A stretch of DNA of 64,000 nt from Gallionellaceae bacterium (GTDB taxonomy: Bacteria > Pseudomonadota > Gammaproteobacteria > Burkholderiales > Gallionellaceae). Numbering within the stretch: position 1 is the first letter of the stretch; every line of letters begins with the position of its first letter. Under the pieces are notes generated by a model. It saw nothing but the letters and a program-made list of their open reading frames with translations, was not told where the DNA came from and searched no databases. Both the position numbers and the translations under genes were made by a program. The stretch lies in the NCBI GenBank assembly GCA_027448945.1, contig DAIDMQ010000003.1, positions 1 through 64,000 of the forward strand. Reading direction: 5' to 3'. Below are positions 19,627 through 29,255 of the stretch, in pieces.

Positions 19627-21087
19627 TTATCGACGCCAGAACTGCGGCGTGAACAAAATCAATACAGTAAATATTTCCAAGCGACCAATCAGCATGGCGA
19701 ACGTACACATCCAGGTCTGAAAATCGCTGAGTCCCTGATAGTTCAAGGCCGGCCCCACATTACCCAAACCCGGGCCGCAGTTATTGATAGATGCCAATAT
19801 CGCTGTTAGGGCGGTCAGGAAGTCCAACCCACTAATCAACAATACAAAAGTCAACGTAACGATAGTCATGAAATACAAGAAAATAAAGCCCAATACCGAG
19901 AAAACGATGTTATTTGACACCACATAGCCACCTATTTTCATAGGATTGACGATACTGGGATGTAACAACTTGAGGAATTCCCTGCCTGCCTGTTTTACTA
20001 AAACCAAGGTCCTTATCATCTTGATGCCGCCACCGGTTGAGCCAGAGCTTGCCGCGATCGCGGTCAAAAACATCATCCACAACGGCGCAAAGATCGGCCA
20101 CTGCGCATAATCGGTGCTTGCATAACCCGAACTCGTGGCGATGGATACCAGATTGAAACTGGCATAACGCAAAGACGTCCAAAAATTGGAATATACGCCC
20201 GCCCACTGCAAATACAGTGTGATAGTCACGCAGCTACCCAAGATCAGCCCCAGCGAGGCGACCGCCTCCGCATCACGCAGATAGACCTTCAGCGTGCGTC
20301 CACGCCAAGCCAAAAAATGCGTCGCAAAGTTTACGACTGCAATCAGCATGAACACGATCATCACGAACTCAATCTTGGGCGAGTTGAAATATCCTATGCT
20401 GGCGTCGTGCGTAGAGAACCCACCCAAGCCCATCGCGGAGAACGCGTGGCAGACGGAGTCCAGCCAATCCATCCCGGCCCATTTCAACGAAAGCACACAG
20501 ATTAAAGTGATGACGACATACACTACCCACAAGCTACGCGCAGTCTCTGCGATACGTGGCGTAAGGGCAGAATCCTTCATGGGCCCCGGAGTCTCCGCCT
20601 TAAATAACTGACGACCACCGATGCCCAATAATGGAAGTACCGCCACAGCCAGCACGATGATACCCAGACCGCCCATCCAATTCAGCTCATGCCGCCACAC
20701 ATTGATCGCCGGTGGCAGATAATCCAGGCCCGTCAATACAGTAGACCCAGTGGTAGTAAGTCCTGACATTGTCTCAAAATATGCGTCAGTAAAAGACAGC
20801 CAGGGCATAGTCATCATCAACGGCAGCGTTGCAAAGGCAGGCATCGCCGTCCACATCGCGACGACCAATAAATAGCCGTGACGAATGGACAACTCCCCCT
20901 TATAACGGCGCGACAACAACCACATCAAGATACCGGCAGATGCGGTCCACAGCATCGCAACCAAGAAATCCAACACCATAGGCATATCACTGTAGATTAC
21001 CGCCGTCAGCAAAGGTAATAGATAGGTCAAGCTGAACACCACAATCAGCAGACCCAGTGCGTGAATAACAGTGAGTGCGCGCTTCAT
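19627..21087 (-). CDS. trkH: Trk potassium uptake membrane subunit TrkH
   Basis: K+ channel-like subunit of the Trk/Ktr transporter, 486 residues with about ten to twelve hydrophobic segments. The four selectivity-filter repeats are recognisable by elements such as ETMSGLTTTGSTVL, CHAFSAMGLGGFSTHD, SIATSSGYASTDYAQWP and ASINNCGPGLGNVGPA. The ATG follows the trkA TAG directly (TAGATG), so the pair is co-translated. Confidence 0.95.
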   Translation of the reverse strand: MKRALTVIHALGLLIVVFSLTYLLPLLTAVIYSDMPMVLDFLVAMLWTASAGILMWLLSRRYKGELSIRHGYLLVVAMWTAMPAFATLPLMMTMPWLSFTDAYFETMSGLTTTGSTVLTGLDYLPPAINVWRHELNWMGGLGIIVLAVAVLPLLGIGGRQLFKAETPGPMKDSALTPRIAETARSLWVVYVVITLICVLSLKWAGMDWLDSVCHAFSAMGLGGFSTHDASIGYFNSPKIEFVMIVFMLIAVVNFATHFLAWRGRTLKVYLRDAEAVASLGLILGSCVTITLYLQWAGVYSNFWTSLRYASFNLVSIATSSGYASTDYAQWPIFAPLWMMFLTAIAASSGSTGGGIKMIRTLVLVKQAGREFLKLLHPSIVNPMKIGGYVVSNNIVFSVLGFIFLYFMTIVTLTFVLLISGLDFLTALTAILASINNCGPGLGNVGPALNYQGLSDFQTWMCTFAMLIGRLEIFTVLILFTPQFWRR

Positions 21088-22461
21088 CTAGAAAAAACCG
21101 ATATTGACTTGGAACAGCTTTTCTACCTTGCCGACCATGGCTTTATTGATGACAAAGACGATTACATGGTCATCTGCCTCTATGACCACGTGACGGTGAC
21201 CCATGATGACTTCTTCGCCACGCACTATGGCGCCTATAGTCGTACCTGCAGGCAGTTCGATCTCATCAATACGGCGGCCGACCACTCGCGAAGACTTACG
21301 ATCACCGTGTGCAACCAGTTCTAGCGCCTCAGCCACACCGCGTCGCAAGGAGTGCACTGCAGCAACATCGCCTTGGCGCACATAGGCAAGCAAAGAACCG
21401 ATGGTGACATGGGCAGGTGATAACGCGATGTCTATTTTGCCGCCCTGCACCAGATCCACATAGGCACTTCGATTGATCAGGGCAATCACCTTGCGCGCTC
21501 CGCCCTGCTTGGCGAGCAAGGCGGACATGATGTTATTCTCATCATCATTGGTCAGCGCACAGAACACATCTACATCTTCGACGTGCTCCTGCTGCATCAA
21601 CTTCTCATCGGTACCATCGCCATGCAACACTAAAGTATGGGTGAGATCCTCGGCCAACTTTGCACAGGCTTTTTTGTTGTATTCGATGAGTTTGACTTGG
21701 TAGTCTTGCTCGAGCGCCTTGGCCAAACGTTTACCGATGTTGCCGCCGCCGACAATCATTACACGCTTGCTGGGTTTGTCCATGCGGCGCATCTCGCTCA
21801 ACACGCTGCGGATATTCTTAGTCGCGGCAATAAAGAATATCTCGTCACCATCCTCCACTACAGTATCGCCTGTCGGCATGATGGCGCCATCCTTGCGAAA
21901 GATCGCGGCGACACGCGTCTCGATCTGAGGCATGTGGGACTGGAGGAACTTAAGCGGCTTGCCAACCAAGGGGCCGCCCTCAAAAGCACGCACCGCAACA
22001 AGTGAGGCTCGCTTGCGTGAAAATTCCAACACTTGCAGCGCCTCGGGAAATGCGATCAGCTTGGTAATGTATTCGGTCAGGATCTGCTCGGGGCAGATGG
22101 AGAAATCGACACAGAAATTATTGCTATTGAATACCTCGGGACGCTCCAAGAAATCGGTAGCACGGATACGGGCGATACGGGTAGGGGTGTTATACAAGCT
22201 GGCCGCCAATTTACAGGCCAACATGTTGACCTCATCACTTTGCGTCACCGCCAATAACATATCGCTGTCCGCGATACCCGCCTGCTCCAACACCGAAGGA
22301 TGCGAGGCATTGCCCACCAGGGTGCGCAAATCCAAACGATCTTGCAGTTGCTGCAACTTCACGCCGTCAGAATCGACCACCGTGATGTCATTGGCCTCGC
22401 TCACCAAACTTTCGGCAACCGTAGAACCCACTTGCCCCGCACCCAAAATCAAAATTTTCAC
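21088..22461 (-). CDS. trkA: Trk potassium uptake regulatory protein TrkA
   Basis: Peripheral NAD(H)-binding gating subunit of the Trk system, 457 residues. It consists of two RCK_N-RCK_C units. The first Rossmann motif is MKILILGAGQVGSTVAESL and the second VMIVGGGNIGKRLAKALE near residue 234, each followed by a TrkA-C domain (DGDEIFFIAATKNI; ADDHVIVFVINKAM). It lies directly upstream of trkH. Confidence 0.95.
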   Translation of the reverse strand: MKILILGAGQVGSTVAESLVSEANDITVVDSDGVKLQQLQDRLDLRTLVGNASHPSVLEQAGIADSDMLLAVTQSDEVNMLACKLAASLYNTPTRIARIRATDFLERPEVFNSNNFCVDFSICPEQILTEYITKLIAFPEALQVLEFSRKRASLVAVRAFEGGPLVGKPLKFLQSHMPQIETRVAAIFRKDGAIMPTGDTVVEDGDEIFFIAATKNIRSVLSEMRRMDKPSKRVMIVGGGNIGKRLAKALEQDYQVKLIEYNKKACAKLAEDLTHTLVLHGDGTDEKLMQQEHVEDVDVFCALTNDDENNIMSALLAKQGGARKVIALINRSAYVDLVQGGKIDIALSPAHVTIGSLLAYVRQGDVAAVHSLRRGVAEALELVAHGDRKSSRVVGRRIDEIELPAGTTIGAIVRGEEVIMGHRHVVIEADDHVIVFVINKAMVGKVEKLFQVNIGFF

Positions 22462-22521
22462 GGCCGCACCCTGATGATTAATGACGCCAATTTAACGCAT
22501 AAACGACTGTATGGGCGAGAC

Positions 22522-23556
22522 TCACTTCCAAACAGGCGCGCCCGCATGACTGCGGATCTGCGTCTTCCAGGCAGCACGCACCTGATCTGCAACACTGTCT
22601 GGCAAAGGCACATAGTTGAGATCAATAGCAATCTGGTCACCGTTTCGATAAGCCCAGTCGAAGAACTTCAGCGACTCATATAGGTTCTCAGTCACGCCAG
22701 GCGTATGCTCCACCAAGACAAAAGTGGCCGAGGTGATGGGCCAACTTTCCTTGCCGGGCTCATCAGTCAGAATTTCATAAAATCCGTTCGCGACATTCCA
22801 CTTGGCTGCGCTTGCAGCTGCAGAGAACGAACTGACCGAGGCGCTAACGAAGACACCTTCATGGTTCTTCAACATCACATCCGTCAGTTGATGCCTGTGG
22901 AGATCCGCATAATCCAGGTAGCCTATGGCGCCATTGGTCGTGGCAATCTTTTGCGCCATTGCTTCCGAGCCGGCAACGCCCATGCCCACCTTCCATGCAA
23001 CTGTAAAACCCTCACCTAACACTGCCTTCCAAGTCGGGCTGACTTTACTTAAATAATTGCTCAGGTTGAAAGTTGCACCCGATTTATCCTCACGATGAAT
23101 GACACTGATTGCGTCATTCGGCAGATTAAGTCCCGGATTAAGAGCGACCAACGCTGGATCGTTCCAGCGTGTAATCTTGCCCATGTAGATCGCGGCCAGC
23201 GCCATGCTATCGAGATGAAGCTGATCTTCGGAAATCCCTTTGATATTGACTGCCGGCACCACGCCGCCAATCACAGTGGGGAATTGCATCAAACCATGCT
23301 TATTTAATTCTGCTATTTCAAATGGCATATCGGATGCCCCAAAGTCTGTACGTGCCGCCAATATCTCAGCCAATCCCTTGCCGGAACCGACTGCGGTATA
23401 AATCAATACCCCATCAGACTGCGCGCGATAAGCCTTGCCCCACGCCAGATAGACCGGCTTGGGAAAGCTTGCGCCCGCACCGAAGAATGTCCCAGCCTGT
23501 GTATATGTAGACAACGACAACCCTACTACCAGACCCAGCAGCTTAACGAAACGCAT
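22522..23556 (-). CDS. pstS: Phosphate ABC transporter substrate-binding protein PstS (copy 1)
   Basis: Periplasmic phosphate-binding protein, 344 residues, with a Sec signal peptide (LLGLVVGLSLSTYTQAG). Phosphate-site motifs are FGAGASFPKPVYLAWGKAY, AVGSGKGLAEILAARTDFG and HREDKSGATFNLSNYLSK. It is a close paralogue of the next gene (shared YLDYADL/YLDMADL, WPITSATFVLVEH and FDWAYRNGDQ elements), so this is a tandem duplication. No pstC, pstA, pstB or phoU lies next to it. Confidence 0.92.
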   Translation of the reverse strand: MRFVKLLGLVVGLSLSTYTQAGTFFGAGASFPKPVYLAWGKAYRAQSDGVLIYTAVGSGKGLAEILAARTDFGASDMPFEIAELNKHGLMQFPTVIGGVVPAVNIKGISEDQLHLDSMALAAIYMGKITRWNDPALVALNPGLNLPNDAISVIHREDKSGATFNLSNYLSKVSPTWKAVLGEGFTVAWKVGMGVAGSEAMAQKIATTNGAIGYLDYADLHRHQLTDVMLKNHEGVFVSASVSSFSAAASAAKWNVANGFYEILTDEPGKESWPITSATFVLVEHTPGVTENLYESLKFFDWAYRNGDQIAIDLNYVPLPDSVADQVRAAWKTQIRSHAGAPVWK

Positions 23557-23611
23557 ATCCCACTCCCTAAACTTGTTACCGACTGATTATTATTGTTTAT
23601 AATTCTTATGG

Positions 23612-24652
23612 TTACTGCCACAACGATTTTCCCGCGTCACCCTTTACTTGTATCGTCCATGCCTGACGCACACTATTCGCAACAATCTCCGGCAAAGGCA
23701 CATAGTGTAAAGAAGTCGCCATTTCACCACCATTGCGATAAGCCCAATCATAGAAACGCATCACTTCTGCGACGTGTTCTGGCAACGCCGGGTCACGTTC
23801 GAGCAGAATAAAAGTCGCGGCGGTAATCGGCCAGCTGTCTTTACCCGGCTGATTGGTCAATATCTCGTAGAACCTATTTTCTGCCGACCATTTTGCCGAT
23901 GCCGCAGCAGCAGCAAAACTCGCGCTGCTTGGACTGACGATGTTACCGTCGCGATTCTTCATGCGCGCGTAGGTCAATCCCTTTTTTTGCAAATCCGCCA
24001 TATCCAAATAGCCTATGGAATTGGGCGTTTCAGCCAATCGCTTGGCCAGCCCCTCGGTTTGTGCGGCGCCCACACCGGTTTTCCACGCCACACTTAGACC
24101 TTCGCCCACAGTAGCTTTCCATTCGGCACTGGCTTTGCTCAAATAATTGGTGAAATTGAAGGTCGTACCAGATTTATCGGAGCGATACACCACGACAATC
24201 TCGGCATTCGGCAGCAACACGGCGGGATTCAGGGCTTGCAACTCTGGCGCATTCCAGTGTGTAATCTTACCCAGATAGATGCCCGCCAAAGTATTCGCGT
24301 CCAACAATAACTGGCCGTCTGCGATGCCCTTGATATTAATCGCAGGCACCACTCCCCCGATTACGGCGGGAAATTGCATCAACTTGAGCTTATCAAGTTC
24401 ATCCGGTTTAAGGGGTTTGTCCGAAGCACCAAAGTCAGTACGTGCTGCCGAAATCTCGGCGATACCCTTGCCCGAACCAACTGGCGTATAAATCAGGGTG
24501 GTATCGGTCTGTGCCTTATATGCCCTGCCCCAAGCTTGATAGATAGAGTTAGGAAAGGTCGCACCCGCCCCAAAAATCGCATCGGCCTGCACCGCACACG
24601 CACACAAAGCCGACGTCAACAACGCCAAGCGCAACATATTTTTTAACGACAT
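23612..24652 (-). CDS. pstS: Phosphate ABC transporter substrate-binding protein PstS (copy 2)
   Basis: Second tandem PstS of 346 residues, with a signal peptide (LALLTSALCACAVQADA). It has the ligand motifs FGAGATFPNSIYQAWGRAY, PVGSGKGIAEISAARTDFG and YRSDKSGTTFNFTNYLSK. Its ATG shares one base with the TAA of the upstream phosphatase-like gene (TAATG), so it is likely co-translated with it. Fifty-five bases separate it from copy 1. The two copies differ throughout, suggesting an old duplication, possibly with different affinity. Confidence 0.92.
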   Translation of the reverse strand: MSLKNMLRLALLTSALCACAVQADAIFGAGATFPNSIYQAWGRAYKAQTDTTLIYTPVGSGKGIAEISAARTDFGASDKPLKPDELDKLKLMQFPAVIGGVVPAINIKGIADGQLLLDANTLAGIYLGKITHWNAPELQALNPAVLLPNAEIVVVYRSDKSGTTFNFTNYLSKASAEWKATVGEGLSVAWKTGVGAAQTEGLAKRLAETPNSIGYLDMADLQKKGLTYARMKNRDGNIVSPSSASFAAAAASAKWSAENRFYEILTNQPGKDSWPITAATFILLERDPALPEHVAEVMRFYDWAYRNGGEMATSLHYVPLPEIVANSVRQAWTIQVKGDAGKSLWQ

Positions 24653-25470
24653 TACTTATTTGCCTCACGTATCCAATTCTTCCATTCTTCGACCAAGGCC
24701 GCATCGCGTCCGGCGATCACCGAACGCTGCCAGATGTCGCCCTGCGCAAAATCGTCGTGCTCAATACAACTCGCGAGCGCACCCGTTTCACGCAAGATCA
24801 ACTCACCTGCGGCGTAATCCCATAATTTTTGCCCGCCATGCAGGTACACATCGTAGCGACCTGCTGCGGTATAGCACCAGTCCAGCGCGCTGGCACCAAA
24901 GTTACGTTGCGAGGCATAAGGAGGTTTGCTGGCCAATTTTTTTAACAGCTTGGCTGGCAGGCGTTTCAGATCGACACAAGCCAGCGCCTGTGCAAGCGGC
25001 GTAGAAAACTCCCTCACCAGCATCTTTTCGCCATTCATGAATGCCCCCTTGCCCGCTTCGGCAGCGAACAGCTCGTCGGACACGGGGTTATACACCACAC
25101 CCATTACAGATTTATGTTCGCGCAACAGAGCGACCGAGACCGCGAAATAGGGCAGGCCACGGGTGAAGTTAGAGGTGCCATCTATGGGGTCTATGCACCA
25201 CAGACCTTCATGACCGGCATCCCACAAAGCATGTTGCTCGGCTTCGCCCATCTCTTCACCGAGTACCGGCACGTTGACAATGGCTTGTAGCTTCTTGATC
25301 AGGACGGTTTGGGCAGACACATCCGCTTCGGTACACAGGCTGCCGTCATGCTTGTGCTGGTGCGAGACTTTCAGGTAACGCGGCATAATCTCTTCCGACG
25401 CAACCAACTTAACGGCAGCAACCACGGCTTTCAGAACGGCACTCATGCCGCGTGGTGCGGGATGATTCAT
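24652..25470 (-). CDS. Inositol monophosphatase / SuhB-like family phosphatase
   Basis: Mg-dependent, Li-sensitive sugar phosphatase fold, about 272 residues. Motifs are the metal site DPIDGTSNFTRGLPYFAVSV, GEEMGEAE, and the C-terminal WDYAAGELILRETGA. The ATG at 25470 overlaps the stop of the thioredoxin-like gene (ATGA); an ATG four codons upstream is an alternative. The family includes inositol phosphatases, fructose-1,6-bisphosphatases and PAP/CysQ-like enzymes. Its position next to two pstS genes hints at a role in releasing phosphate, but the substrate cannot be read from sequence. Confidence 0.85.
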   Translation of the reverse strand: MNHPAPRGMSAVLKAVVAAVKLVASEEIMPRYLKVSHQHKHDGSLCTEADVSAQTVLIKKLQAIVNVPVLGEEMGEAEQHALWDAGHEGLWCIDPIDGTSNFTRGLPYFAVSVALLREHKSVMGVVYNPVSDELFAAEAGKGAFMNGEKMLVREFSTPLAQALACVDLKRLPAKLLKKLASKPPYASQRNFGASALDWCYTAAGRYDVYLHGGQKLWDYAAGELILRETGALASCIEHDDFAQGDIWQRSVIAGRDAALVEEWKNWIREANK

Positions 25471-26024
25471 TCGTTTTTCCATTTAATTGAGCACCCCATG
25501 CTGGCGATTTGTTCACGCGGGCCATTACCCGTTTGCGCAACTTGCAACATGGCATTAAACAAATCGCGCTGCGCATCGGGTGCGGCTTCTTTGCGGGACG
25601 CATCCAGACGACCACGGTATTGCAGCTCCAACTTGGAATTGAAACCAAAGAAATCGGGCGTGCAGACCGCGCCATAATTCTTGGCTATCTGTTGTGTCTC
25701 ATCGATCACATAGGGGAAAGGGTAGGCGTACTGCTGCGCAATCAACTTCATATTTTCGAAGGAGTCTTCTTCGTAATCGGCCGGGTCATTGGACATGATG
25801 GCAATGCAATTGATGCCGTGCTGCTTGAGTTCCAGCGCATCGCGGATGATGCGGTCGCGGATAGATTTGACGTAGGGACAGTGATTGCAAACAAACATCA
25901 CCAGCAAACCATTTTTACCACGGGCGTTAGCGAGGTTGTAACGTGTGCCATCGACACCGAGCAAATCAAAATCGGGCGCATTCCAACCAAAGTCGCACAA
26001 AGGCGGCTGTAAACTAACCATCAC
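25467..26024 (-). CDS. Thioredoxin-fold (AhpC/TSA-like) protein
   Basis: A 185-residue cytosolic redoxin without a signal peptide. It contains NAPDFDLLGVDGTRYNL, the active-site CxxC in VMFVCNHCPYVKSIRDR, and the cis-Pro region YGAVCTPDFFGFN. This matches the conserved redoxin family often annotated as thioredoxin family protein, of unknown substrate. It is translationally coupled to the following phosphatase gene. Confidence 0.85.
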   Translation of the reverse strand: MMVSLQPPLCDFGWNAPDFDLLGVDGTRYNLANARGKNGLLVMFVCNHCPYVKSIRDRIIRDALELKQHGINCIAIMSNDPADYEEDSFENMKLIAQQYAYPFPYVIDETQQIAKNYGAVCTPDFFGFNSKLELQYRGRLDASRKEAAPDAQRDLFNAMLQVAQTGNGPREQIASMGCSIKWKNE

Positions 26025-26125
26025 GACTCTCCTAAAAGAAAACGGGAAAACTTTCTATAAACGATTTTTTTATCCCGTTATATTATCACGCTCATTCACG
26101 ATTACTTTAGCAATCCTTACGCCAT

Positions 26126-26857
26126 ATGCCTCGCTTCTACTGCACCGCCCCATTGCCAACCGATGGCGATTTTGATCTTCCGCCGGATGCCGCACATCAT
26201 GCCTCGCGTGTCTTACGCCTGCGTGTGGGCGAAGAATTGCAAATGTTCGACGGCGAAGGCCATGAATGTCATGGTGTGATTGCCGACCTCAGCGGCAAGC
26301 GTGTATTGGTCAGCAACATTAAGCAGGTAGATGCGCTTAGAGAATCGCCTTTGCATACCGTTTTAGCCCAAGCGCTATGCAGCAGCGAGAAAATGGACTG
26401 GATAATCCAGAAGGCCACCGAACTGGGTGTGACCGAAATCCAACCGCTGGACACCGAGCGCAGCGTCGCAAGACTCTCCACCGAGCGCGCCGAAAAGCGC
26501 ATGGCGCATTGGCGGCAAGTTACCATCTCGGCCTGCGAACAATGCGGTCGCAACACGCTGCCGGTTATTCATCCGCCCATAGATATCATGGCTTGGCTGC
26601 GTAAGTTGCGCGAACAAACGGGCGGCAAATTCATCCTGCTTCCCGAAGGTGCGACAGCACTAAGCGCGCAAGCTCGTCCTGCCGGCCCGGCCGTATTGAT
26701 GATAGGTGCAGAGGGTGGCTTCTCTCCTGCCGAATCTGAAACAGCTTTGCTTTGCGGCTTCACACCGATACGGATGGGTGCGCGCGTGATGCGCACCGAG
26801 ACCGCCGCCATCGCCGGCCTGACGGCCTTGCAATTACTGTGGGGAGATATGGCATGA
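26126..26857 (+). CDS. rsmE: 16S rRNA m3U1498 methyltransferase
   Basis: SPOUT-family enzyme that methylates U1498 of 16S rRNA, 243 residues. The N-terminal PUA-like part (PRFYCTAPLPTDGDFDLP, HHASRVLRLRVGEELQMFDG) is followed by the knotted domain: KMDWIIQKATELGVTEIQPL, LMIGAEGGFSPAESETA and RMGARVMRTETAAIAGLTAL. Its stop overlaps the start of the phytochelatin-synthase-like gene (ATGA). Confidence 0.95.
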   Translation: MPRFYCTAPLPTDGDFDLPPDAAHHASRVLRLRVGEELQMFDGEGHECHGVIADLSGKRVLVSNIKQVDALRESPLHTVLAQALCSSEKMDWIIQKATELGVTEIQPLDTERSVARLSTERAEKRMAHWRQVTISACEQCGRNTLPVIHPPIDIMAWLRKLREQTGGKFILLPEGATALSAQARPAGPAVLMIGAEGGFSPAESETALLCGFTPIRMGARVMRTETAAIAGLTALQLLWGDMA

Positions 26858-27558
26858 GGCCGACTTGCGCATTTCTAATTTTGACCTGCTTCTTGGGAAC
26901 CTCCACAGTGCACGCCGAGGCGCTGCCTAACGTTGTTTATTGGGACAGCCCGCAAGGTAAAACTCTGCACAAGCGCATCAGCAACGATGCCGACTACTGG
27001 CAGCTTAGTCCGCACTTCACAACGCAAATCAGCCAAAGTTATTGCGGCGTCGCCAGTGCCACCACCGTGCTCAACTCGCTGCCTATCAACAAGCCCGTCG
27101 ATCCGCGTTACGAGCCTTATGCCTATTTCACGCAAAGCAATTTCTTTAGCCCGGCGGTGAGCAAGATCATCAAAGCGCAGACGGTGATGGCGATGGGCAT
27201 GACCCGCGAGGAAATGGTCAAAACACTCAATGCCAGCGGCGCACAAGCCAGCTCCATCGCGGGTGATTTTTACAACGAAACCTCGCTGCGCAACACACTC
27301 AAGCGCGCACTCGGTGACGATGGTCAATTTGTGCTGGCCAACTATCTGCGCGCCGAACTCGGCCAAGTGGGTGGCGGACACTGGTCGGTACTCGCCGCTT
27401 ATGATGCCAAGTCCGACCACGTGCTGATACTCGATGTCGCCAAGTACAAATATGCGCCGTCATGGGTGAGCATCGCGTCCCTGCTGCGTGCGATAGCCAC
27501 CACGGATGAAACTAGCGGCCTGCCGCGCGGACTGGTCTTCGTCAACGCACCCGAATAA
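26854..27558 (+). CDS. Secreted phytochelatin synthase-like cysteine peptidase
   Basis: A 234-residue protein with an N-terminal signal peptide (CAFLILTCFLGTSTVHAEA). The rest matches the N-terminal catalytic domain of phytochelatin synthase. The papain-like triad is visible as Cys64 (SQSYCGVASATTVLNSL), His176 (GGGHWSVLAAYD) and Asp194 (HVLILDVAKYKY). Bacterial one-domain forms mainly hydrolyse glutathione to gamma-Glu-Cys, with weak phytochelatin synthesis at best. Export to the periplasm and coupling to rsmE are notable. A gshA gene for glutathione synthesis lies ten kilobases away. Confidence 0.88.
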   Translation: MRPTCAFLILTCFLGTSTVHAEALPNVVYWDSPQGKTLHKRISNDADYWQLSPHFTTQISQSYCGVASATTVLNSLPINKPVDPRYEPYAYFTQSNFFSPAVSKIIKAQTVMAMGMTREEMVKTLNASGAQASSIAGDFYNETSLRNTLKRALGDDGQFVLANYLRAELGQVGGGHWSVLAAYDAKSDHVLILDVAKYKYAPSWVSIASLLRAIATTDETSGLPRGLVFVNAPE

Positions 27559-27568
27559 AAGAGTACAC

Positions 27569-27754
27569 ATGCCCTACGTCAATATTCGCATCGCTGGCAG
27601 CCTGACCCGCGAACAGAAAGCCCGGATCGCCGCCGAAGTGACCGACACCCTGGCGCGCATCGCCCACAAACCGCCCTCCTACACCTATGTCGTGTTCGAC
27701 GAGGTCGCCGAAGAGAACTGGGCGATCGCGGGTAAGTTGCTGGATGTGGAATAG
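27569..27754 (+). CDS. 4-oxalocrotonate tautomerase family protein
   Basis: A 61-residue small tautomerase. Removal of Met exposes Pro1, the catalytic base (MPYVNIRIAGSLTREQKARI). The beta-alpha-beta pattern (AAEVTDTLARIAHKPPSYTY then VVFDEVAEENWAIAG) is typical. The start lies 10 bases after the preceding stop. The substrate is unknown; many such genes are not linked to aromatic catabolism. Confidence 0.85.
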   Translation: MPYVNIRIAGSLTREQKARIAAEVTDTLARIAHKPPSYTYVVFDEVAEENWAIAGKLLDVE

Positions 27755-27786
27755 CGCGGCATGATGCACGCACAACAACAAGAGGA

Positions 27787-29121
27787 ATGAATATGCCGAT
27801 CAAAACCGCCCCCACCGACTTCGTCGCCTGGTTCCGCTCGGTCGCACCTTACATCAACGCCTTCCGTGGCAAAACTTTCGTCATCGCCTTCGGCGGTGAA
27901 GTGGTCGCGGACGGCAAGTTTGTCGAGCTCACACACGATTTCAATCTGCTCGCCAGCCTGGGTGTGCGTTTGGTATTGGTCCACGGCGCGCGTCCGCAGA
28001 TCGAGCAGCATCTTGCAAAGAACAACATCAGCGACAGCTATCACCAAGGCATACGCATGACAGATGCGGAGACCATGCAATGCGTGAAGGAAGCTGTGGG
28101 ACGCGTGCGCCTAGAGATCGAAGCGCTACTGTCTATGGGCTTGGCAAACTCTCCCATGGCGAATGCAGACATCCGTGTCGCAGGCGGCAACTTCATCACC
28201 GCACAGCCCATAGGTGTCATCAACGGCGTGGACCTGATGCATACCGGCAGCGTGCGCAAAGTCGATGTAGCCGCACTCAATGACCGCATGGAATTCGGCG
28301 AAGTCGTACTGCTCTCACCCTTGGGTTACTCGCCCACCGGGGAGGTGTTCAACGTCACGCTGGAAGACATCGCCACCTCAACCGCCATCGCACTGGATGC
28401 CGATAAATTGGTGTTCCTGATGGACACCGATGGTGTGCAAGACAAGAAAGGCGCTTTGCTAAAAGAACTCACCGTCGCCCAAGCGCAAAGCGTGTTGAAC
28501 AATAGTAACAAACGCAAACAGCCCGATGACGTGAGCCTGTTCTTACCCTGCGCCATCAAGGCCTGCGAAGCAGGCGTGGCGCGCACGCACCTCATCAGCC
28601 GCCACACTGACGGTGCGGTGTTGCAAGAACTATTCAGTGACGAAGGCATAGGCAGCATGGTGGTCGAGTCCACCCTCAACACCCTGCGCGCAGCTGACAT
28701 CGACGACATAGGCGGCATCTTGGAATTGCTCAGGCCGCTAGAGGAGCAAGGCATCTTGGTCAGGCGTTCACGCGAACTGCTGGAGCGCGAGATCACCAGA
28801 TTCGTGGTGCTGGAACACGATCACCGCATCGTGGGGTGCGCCGCGCTCTATCCCTTCCCGGATGAAGCCGCCGCCGAACTCGCATGCCTGGCTATTGATG
28901 CGCAATACCGCGACCACGGCTACGGCGAAGCGGTGCTCAATCACATGGCCGCCCTCGCAAAATCACAAGGCATGAAACAACTTTTCGTCCTCACCACACG
29001 CACAGCGCACTGGTTTTTAGAACGCGGCTTCGTCGAAGCCGATGTCACAGCTTTGCCTGCGCAGAAGAAAATGCTGTACAACTATCAGAGGAAGTCCAAG
29101 GTTTTCGTCAGGAAAATTTAG
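27787..29121 (+). CDS. argA: N-acetylglutamate synthase
   Basis: First step of arginine synthesis: acetyl-CoA plus glutamate gives N-acetylglutamate. The 444 residues have the classical ArgA two-domain layout. The amino acid kinase-like domain (FVIAFGGEVVADGKFVEL, LVLVHGARPQIEQHLA, VFLMDTDGVQDKKGALL) covers about 1-285. A C-terminal GNAT domain carries AELACLAIDAQYRDHGYGEA and LFVLTTRTAHWFLERGF. Arginine feedback acts through the kinase-like domain in this family. Confidence 0.95.
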   Translation: MNMPIKTAPTDFVAWFRSVAPYINAFRGKTFVIAFGGEVVADGKFVELTHDFNLLASLGVRLVLVHGARPQIEQHLAKNNISDSYHQGIRMTDAETMQCVKEAVGRVRLEIEALLSMGLANSPMANADIRVAGGNFITAQPIGVINGVDLMHTGSVRKVDVAALNDRMEFGEVVLLSPLGYSPTGEVFNVTLEDIATSTAIALDADKLVFLMDTDGVQDKKGALLKELTVAQAQSVLNNSNKRKQPDDVSLFLPCAIKACEAGVARTHLISRHTDGAVLQELFSDEGIGSMVVESTLNTLRAADIDDIGGILELLRPLEEQGILVRRSRELLEREITRFVVLEHDHRIVGCAALYPFPDEAAAELACLAIDAQYRDHGYGEAVLNHMAALAKSQGMKQLFVLTTRTAHWFLERGFVEADVTALPAQKKMLYNYQRKSKVFVRKI

Positions 29122-29255
29122 GGCCGTACTCATTTATGCGGTGATACATTGGAATACGACAAAATTCTCGCGGAATATTCATCGCCCAGCGATGATGTTG
29201 CACGCTGCTATCATCCCAGCTTGGGATGTATAAACCATTTATTGAAAGGATTGCC

